NCBI GenBank assembly: GCA_017517865.1
Contig: JAFWYB010000028.1
Coordinates: 1 to 61,968, forward strand
Source of the DNA: Clostridia bacterium
GTDB lineage: Bacteria > Bacillota > Clostridia > Oscillospirales > Acutalibacteraceae
Direction of reading: 5' to 3'
DNA length: 61,968 nucleotides
Shown here: piece by piece, positions 58,005 through 61,968 of the stretch
How the letters are laid out: each line of letters starts with the position of its first letter
How positions within the stretch are numbered: the first letter of the stretch is position 1
Notes under the pieces: generated by a model
Told to the model about the DNA's origin: nothing
What the model saw: only the letters and a program-made list of their open reading frames with translations
Database searches by the model: none
Translations under genes and position numbers: made by a program

Positions 58005-59105
58005 ATGCAAAGACAAAAAGAATACTATCTGAAGCAGAGTGTAGCCGTTTTTACTTATTTTTTTACACTGTGCTTTATTTTTACAGCGGGTTTTATGCTT
58101 TTACGCTTTCCTGAAGATGCAGGCAGGGGAGTCACAAATGGAATTGATCTGTGTATTGAAACGCTCATTCCGTCTATGTTTCCGTTTATGTTTCTGAGCA
58201 CATTTATAATAAATTCGGGAATAATTAACAGACTTGAAAGGACCGTGGGCCCGCTTACTCAAAAAGTTTTCAGGCTTCCCGGAATATGCGCAGCAGTAAT
58301 TGCATTTTCGATGACCGGCGGTTTACCAATAGGTCCAAAAATGACATCTGATTTATATTCAAAGGGCTATATAACGGCTTTACAAGGTCGGCGAATGCTG
58401 TTTTTCTGTATGAATCCCGGCCCGGCATTTGTTATTTCTGCTGTGGGGCATTATATGCTCGGCTCTGAAAAAATCGGAGTTATCTTATACACATCTGTAG
58501 TTTTATCTTCACTTTTAATAGGCTTTTTTTCTGCACGTGTCTGTGAAGATTGCTTTAATATAACCGTTAACGCCGACACAGCAAAGGTAAAAGCGGAGCT
58601 TCATACAGCATTACAGCAATCAGTTGTGCAAAGCTGCAGAAGTATGCTTACGGTTTGTGCCTGGGTTATACTTTTTTCTTGTTTTATTGAGCTTGTTGCA
58701 ATTTTGCCGCTTACCGACGGAACAAAAGCTTTTTTATATGCAACGCTTGAAATGACTAACGGTTGCAAGGTGCTGTCTGCAAGCTTTCCCGTACCGCTTT
58801 TAGCGGGAATAATCGGTTTCGGCGGAATCTGTGCTCATATGCAGGTTATGTCATCTGTTTTAAAGCTGAGACTGAAGGTGAAATATTTTATATGTGCCCG
58901 CGTGCTTAACGGCGGTCTTTCCGTACTGATATCTATGTTTCTGCTTGAACTGTTTCCCGTTGCTGCAGAGACCTTCTCAATGGGCACTGTGCCTGAGAAA
59001 GTTGAGAATGTGTTTTCGTTGCCCATTTGTATAAGTGTTATGGTGATGTGCTTTTTGCTCTTGCTTGGAGATAATTTCAGATTAAACAGAGTTTCAGATA
59101 AATAA
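58005..59105 (+). CDS. SpoVV/YlbJ-type nucleoside-recognition membrane protein
   Basis: 366 residues with about nine membrane helices and two gate-like segments (IPSMFPFMFLSTFIINSG and PVPLLAGIIGFGGICAHMQV). This is the YlbJ (SpoVV) group, reported in B. subtilis to move dipicolinic acid into the forespore. The SMTGGLPIGPKM and MNPGPAFVISAVG blocks are typical. Start ATG follows GGGGAG. It is divergent from yqfC and stands alone. Confidence 0.85.
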   Translation: MQRQKEYYLKQSVAVFTYFFTLCFIFTAGFMLLRFPEDAGRGVTNGIDLCIETLIPSMFPFMFLSTFIINSGIINRLERTVGPLTQKVFRLPGICAAVIAFSMTGGLPIGPKMTSDLYSKGYITALQGRRMLFFCMNPGPAFVISAVGHYMLGSEKIGVILYTSVVLSSLLIGFFSARVCEDCFNITVNADTAKVKAELHTALQQSVVQSCRSMLTVCAWVILFSCFIELVAILPLTDGTKAFLYATLEMTNGCKVLSASFPVPLLAGIIGFGGICAHMQVMSSVLKLRLKVKYFICARVLNGGLSVLISMFLLELFPVAAETFSMGTVPEKVENVFSLPICISVMVMCFLLLLGDNFRLNRVSDK

Positions 59106-59138
59106 TATAAAATTTTTACATTTTTTTATAAAAAGGTA

Positions 59139-59167
59139 TTGACTTTTAAGGCTAATGCAGATATAAT
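59139..59167 (+). promoter_or_regulatory. Promoter of tRNA-Pro
   Basis: TTGACT, 17 nt, TATAAT, 25 nt before the tRNA. Confidence 0.85.
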
Positions 59168-59192
59168 ATCAAAGTCGTCTGAAAACAGACAT

Positions 59193-59269
59193 CCGGGTGT
59201 GGCGCAGCTTGGTAGCGCGCTTGACTGGGGGTCAAGAGGCCGCAGGTTCAAGTCCTGTCACTCGGACCA
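59193..59269 (+). tRNA. tRNA-Pro (GGG)
   Basis: 77 nt with encoded CCA. Anticodon stem-loop TTGA-CTGGGGG-TCAA gives anticodon GGG (codon CCC). The acceptor stem CCGGGTG pairs with CACTCGG, including one G-T pair. A mobile element's recombinase gene lies about 100 nt downstream. Confidence 0.95.
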
Positions 59270-59270
59270 G

Positions 59271-59314
59271 AGTGAGTATTCATAACACAAGTGAATACTC
59301 ACTTTTCTTTTTTA
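59271..59314 (+). terminator. Terminator of tRNA-Pro
   Basis: Eleven-bp stem AGTGAGTATTC/GAATACTCACT followed by TTTCTTTTTT. Confidence 0.9.
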
Positions 59315-59345
59315 TATTTCCTCTAAGTTTAAATGGTTATGTATC

Positions 59346-59371
59346 GAGCAGGTTTTAGCCTGCTCTTTTTT
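59346..59371. terminator. Terminator next to the recombinase gene
   Basis: Stem GAGCAGG/CCTGCTC with TTTTAG loop and six T residues on the plus strand, right after the recombinase stop. It would block plus-strand transcription entering the element; on the minus strand it lacks a T-run. Confidence 0.7.
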
Positions 59372-59372
59372 G

Positions 59373-61049
59373 TTATGCCGTGAGATATTCTACGGCTACG
59401 CCTTGTCTTGCTTCAAGGACTATATTCTCCACTTTAACAGGATTTTCAATAACCCCGATAAAACGGTAGTGAATAACAATCCTCTGTGTTTTGTTCTTAC
59501 CTTTGCCCTCAATAGAATGAACCTCAATTTTCTCGATCAGCTCATTCAAGAGTGCAGGTGTTAGTGTTTCCATCTGCATAAACTTACGGACCGCAAAAGT
59601 AAACTGCTCTTTGCTGGTACGAAGGTTTTCGATTTCTGAAAGCTCTTCTTGGTATTGCCTGATTTTTAGTTTCAGCTCGTCACGCTCAGTTTCGTATTTC
59701 TGTGAGAGCTGCATAAAGCTTTCTTCGTTGACAATTCCGTTGATGTGCTTCTCAAAGAGTTTTTCATACATTACGGCAACTTCCTTTGTTCTTGCTGTTG
59801 CTTTATCAATACTGCTTTCAAGAAACTTCTGCTGATTGAGGATACTTTTGTTGGTCTTTGCTTCAAGAATATCGGCGAAAGCATCTTCATCCTCAATGAG
59901 AAAACTTGCAAGACTTCTCAGTTCAAGCATCACAATCTGCTCCAAAGAATCGGCTCTGACATAATGCGTGCCCTCACAAGTGCCTCTGCGACCCTTGTAG
60001 TTAGAACACATAAAATACTTGATGTCAGTATTAGGATGATTGACATTGAACCATAACGGACTTCCGCAATCGGCACAGTATAACAAACCGCAAAACATAT
60101 TCTTTTCGGCATGTTCGGGATTTGGTGCTCTGCGTTTGCCTTTTGCTTTCATCTTCTGAACAGTTTCAAAGGTGTTTCTGTCAATTATCGGTTCGTGAAC
60201 ATTTTTGAATATCTTCCAGTTTTCTTCGGGATTCTGAAGTCTTTTCTTGTTCTTGAAATTCTTTGAGTAAGTTTTGAAATTGATAACATCACCACAGTAT
60301 TCTTGCTGTGCAAGAATTTTCTGTACTGTTGTCTTACACCATTTATACGGGTCAGGCTGAGTTTTCTTACCGCCCTTGTTAAGACCTTTACTCTGCCAAT
60401 ATGCCATCGGTATCATCACTTTGTTTTCCTGTAAGATACGGGCAATAGTTTCATTGCCTTTACCCTCGATACACATTGCAAAGATACTCTTGACAACTTC
60501 TGCTGCCTCGGTATCAATAATCCACTTCTTTTTGTTCTGCGGGTCTTTCATATACCCGTAAGGCGGTTGAGATAACGGTTCACCGAGATTTCCTCTTATG
60601 TGGTGAGAACTCCTGACTTTCCTTGAAATATCCCTTGCATACATCTCATTCATAATATTTTTGAATGGTGCAATTTCATTATCGCCGTCATTACTGTCAA
60701 CCAAATCATTGACAGCTATGAACCTGATGTTGTGCTCAGGAAAGAAGTTGTCCGTATAGTGGCCAACTGAAACATAATCTCTGCCGAGACGGGATAAGTC
60801 TTTTACCATTACGGTTGTTACATATCCCATTTCAATATCTTCAAGCATCGCCTGAAAACCGGGTCTGTTAAAATTCGTACCCGTATAACCGTCATCAACA
60901 TAATACTTTGTGTTGGTGAGTTTCAATTCTTTTGCTTTTTGTGACAGCAACTTTTTCTGATTACCTATTGAGTTACTTTCGCTGTCTGTGCCGTCATCAC
61001 GGGACAAACGGCAATAGATGGCTGTTATGCCAAAATTATCTGACTGCAT
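59373..61049 (-). CDS. Large serine recombinase
   Basis: 558 residues. N-terminal resolvase domain with the catalytic Ser in AIYCRLSRDDG and DLSRLGRDY; a recombinase domain (GNLGEPLSQPPYGY, AEVVKSIFAMCIEGKGNETIARIL); a zinc ribbon with CADC and CSNYKGRRGTC; and a coiled-coil region (about 405-490). This type (TnpX/SpoIVCA-like) cuts and joins attachment sites of integrative elements. Start ATG follows AAGGGAGG. It sits at the left end of an element that extends beyond the window. Its start overlaps the end of the gene at 61036 by 14 nt. Confidence 0.95.
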   Translation of the reverse strand: MQSDNFGITAIYCRLSRDDGTDSESNSIGNQKKLLSQKAKELKLTNTKYYVDDGYTGTNFNRPGFQAMLEDIEMGYVTTVMVKDLSRLGRDYVSVGHYTDNFFPEHNIRFIAVNDLVDSNDGDNEIAPFKNIMNEMYARDISRKVRSSHHIRGNLGEPLSQPPYGYMKDPQNKKKWIIDTEAAEVVKSIFAMCIEGKGNETIARILQENKVMIPMAYWQSKGLNKGGKKTQPDPYKWCKTTVQKILAQQEYCGDVINFKTYSKNFKNKKRLQNPEENWKIFKNVHEPIIDRNTFETVQKMKAKGKRRAPNPEHAEKNMFCGLLYCADCGSPLWFNVNHPNTDIKYFMCSNYKGRRGTCEGTHYVRADSLEQIVMLELRSLASFLIEDEDAFADILEAKTNKSILNQQKFLESSIDKATARTKEVAVMYEKLFEKHINGIVNEESFMQLSQKYETERDELKLKIRQYQEELSEIENLRTSKEQFTFAVRKFMQMETLTPALLNELIEKIEVHSIEGKGKNKTQRIVIHYRFIGVIENPVKVENIVLEARQGVAVEYLTA

Positions 61050-61347
61050 TTATCCTCCCTTCTCCGGCAGTCGAATTTACATATTCTGTATTAAGTGTAT
61101 TTATATCATCGGCATTTGTCAAATGTGCAAAATCGCTTCCGATAAAAGCTGATATTTTTTCTTTCATTGTTTTGTTTTCTGTTTTGCTGAATTTTTGGGT
61201 AACAATATATCTGACACCGTTGATTTCATATTCTTCGGTTTCAGGTTTTTCTATTTTACCTAATACGCATTCTGCACGAGTACCGCTCAGCACAGATAAG
61301 CTTCTGAGTTTCACATACTCCCAAAAGGATACAATCTTTTCTGTCAT
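61036..61347 (-). CDS. Unrecognised small mobile-element protein
   Basis: 103 residues, no domain that I recognise. It has a compact alpha/beta look (EKIVSFWEYVKLRSL, then EEYEINGVRYIVTQKFS) and no Cys motifs. It starts on the last base of the ParB-like gene (TAATG) and overlaps the recombinase start, so all three are translationally coupled. The location suggests a role in element maintenance or recombinase control (inference). Confidence 0.65.
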   Translation of the reverse strand: MTEKIVSFWEYVKLRSLSVLSGTRAECVLGKIEKPETEEYEINGVRYIVTQKFSKTENKTMKEKISAFIGSDFAHLTNADDINTLNTEYVNSTAGEGRINAVR

Positions 61348-61968
61348 TATCTCGCACCTCTGTCTTTCTGCCTCATAAGATGCTTACCGTAATACTCAAC
61401 AGCCTTTGCAAGGAAATCTTCTTTCTCCTTTATCGTAGCTGTTGGCTTGAGATATTTACTGATTTTATCATCGGGGATTTTAACTGTCAGCACTTGATTA
61501 GCTTTGGGCTGTTTCATAATGGAAGATATTTCCTCTGCATTAAGCTTTCCGTCCTGAGATAACTTTTTCAGCTTCTGTGCTTGTGAAAGTGAAGGTGTAC
61601 AAAGCTCTTTCTCAATAAATCTAAACAAATCAGTTTGCTCTGTTTTTGTGAGATACGAAAGTTCAACGCCCACAGAGAAAGAGATTTTATTCTCATCTAC
61701 CATATTAAGAAGTTTAGGGATAAGTTTCGTAAGGCGGATATATCTTTTCACTTGAGATGCACTATCTTCATTCGAGATTTCCTTTGCAGATAACTTCGGT
61801 CCGACTTGGTCCGAAGTTAAATCCGTACGTTTACCTTGCTTTTTAAGGGCATCCATTTTCATCTTGTAGGCAAAGGCTTTTTCCGAGTGTAGAATGTGCT
61901 CACGGTGCAGATTGCTGTCAACGAGGATAATATCCGCTTCTTCCTTTGTGATATCCAATACAACAACG
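61347..61968 (-). CDS. ParB-like protein, N-terminus beyond the window
   Basis: At least 206 residues; the frame is open to the right edge, so the 5' end is missing. What remains matches the central and C-terminal part of ParB/RepB/Spo0J proteins from mobile elements: a helix-rich HTH region (ADIILVDSNLHREHILHSEKA, KRYIRLTKLIPKLLNMVDENKISFSVGVELSYL). The ParB nuclease/CTPase domain would lie further right. It likely regulates or partitions the element. Confidence 0.8.
   Translation of the reverse strand, partial: VVVLDITKEEADIILVDSNLHREHILHSEKAFAYKMKMDALKKQGKRTDLTSDQVGPKLSAKEISNEDSASQVKRYIRLTKLIPKLLNMVDENKISFSVGVELSYLTKTEQTDLFRFIEKELCTPSLSQAQKLKKLSQDGKLNAEEISSIMKQPKANQVLTVKIPDDKISKYLKPTATIKEKEDFLAKAVEYYGKHLMRQKDRGAR

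Noticed and set aside
59346-59371. Attachment site (att) of the mobile element
   Set aside because: It is a plain terminator; without the right end of the element no direct repeat can be shown.

Overview
The window looks like a chromosomal piece of a low-to-mid-GC, anaerobic, endospore-forming member of the Clostridia, probably an Oscillospirales/Ruminococcaceae-type gut or rumen bacterium. Spore genes are present (an alpha/beta SASP, yqfC-yqfD, a SpoVV/YlbJ-type protein). There is a SCIFF peptide with its radical-SAM maturase, two T-box leaders, ferredoxin-linked 2-oxoacid metabolism, and very regular sigma-A promoters (TTGAC-type -35, 17 bp, TATAAT). The genus assignment is inference; no rRNA gene is in the window.

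Layout. 1-367: no gene, but two hairpins and a compact foldable segment. 0.37-7.8 kb: mostly minus-strand housekeeping genes (DUF1893, aldo-keto reductase, phosphoesterase, initiator tRNA, PASTA pseudokinase, a frameshifted SDR, GDPD). 8.0-13.8 kb: a transporter, a surface LRR protein, a GH30 glycosidase and a LysR regulator. 13.8-18.3 kb: minus-strand hydrolases and a hemolysin III protein. 18.5-23.4 kb: tRNA-Leu, a cyclophilin, then rpmG-secE-nusG-rplK-rplA and rplJ-rplL with r-protein leaders; rpoB does not follow. 23.4-34.1 kb: a kinase-like protein, a 3-hydroxyacid dehydrogenase, a MATE pump, a dipeptidase, the SCIFF locus with a translationally coupled PLP decarboxylase, an ABC exporter and a SASP. 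34.1-38.3 kb: YfhO, rnhA, upp. 38.4-50.6 kb: a branched-chain amino acid region. 50.7-59.1 kb: a two-component system, an epimerase, and the tcdA-dgkA-ybeY-phoH-yqfD-yqfC cluster. 59.2 kb to the end: tRNA-Pro, then the left part of a mobile element (large serine recombinase, a small protein, a ParB-like protein) running off the right edge.

The most interesting part is 38.4-50.6 kb. One T-box with a CTC (Leu) specifier precedes an isopropylmalate-synthase homologue whose catalytic residues are replaced but whose leucine-binding domain is intact, followed by a TIM-barrel/acyl-CoA synthetase fusion. A second T-box with an ATC (Ile) specifier precedes an HTH-cupin-acyl-CoA synthetase fusion. Next, from its own promoter, come a P-loop ATPase, a four-subunit branched-chain 2-oxoacid:ferredoxin oxidoreductase and a branched-chain aminotransferase. 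Together these suggest branched-chain amino acid synthesis by activation and reductive carboxylation of branched short-chain acids (isovalerate, 2-methylbutyrate, isobutyrate), controlled per amino acid by tRNA-sensing leaders.

A second notable signal is a shared element of about 95 nt with a covarying hairpin. It sits beside the initiator tRNA (minus strand) and beside tRNA-Leu (plus strand), and each copy is bounded by a direct duplication of part of the adjacent tRNA gene. A short array of mini-hairpins with an 18-nt period lies next to the first copy.
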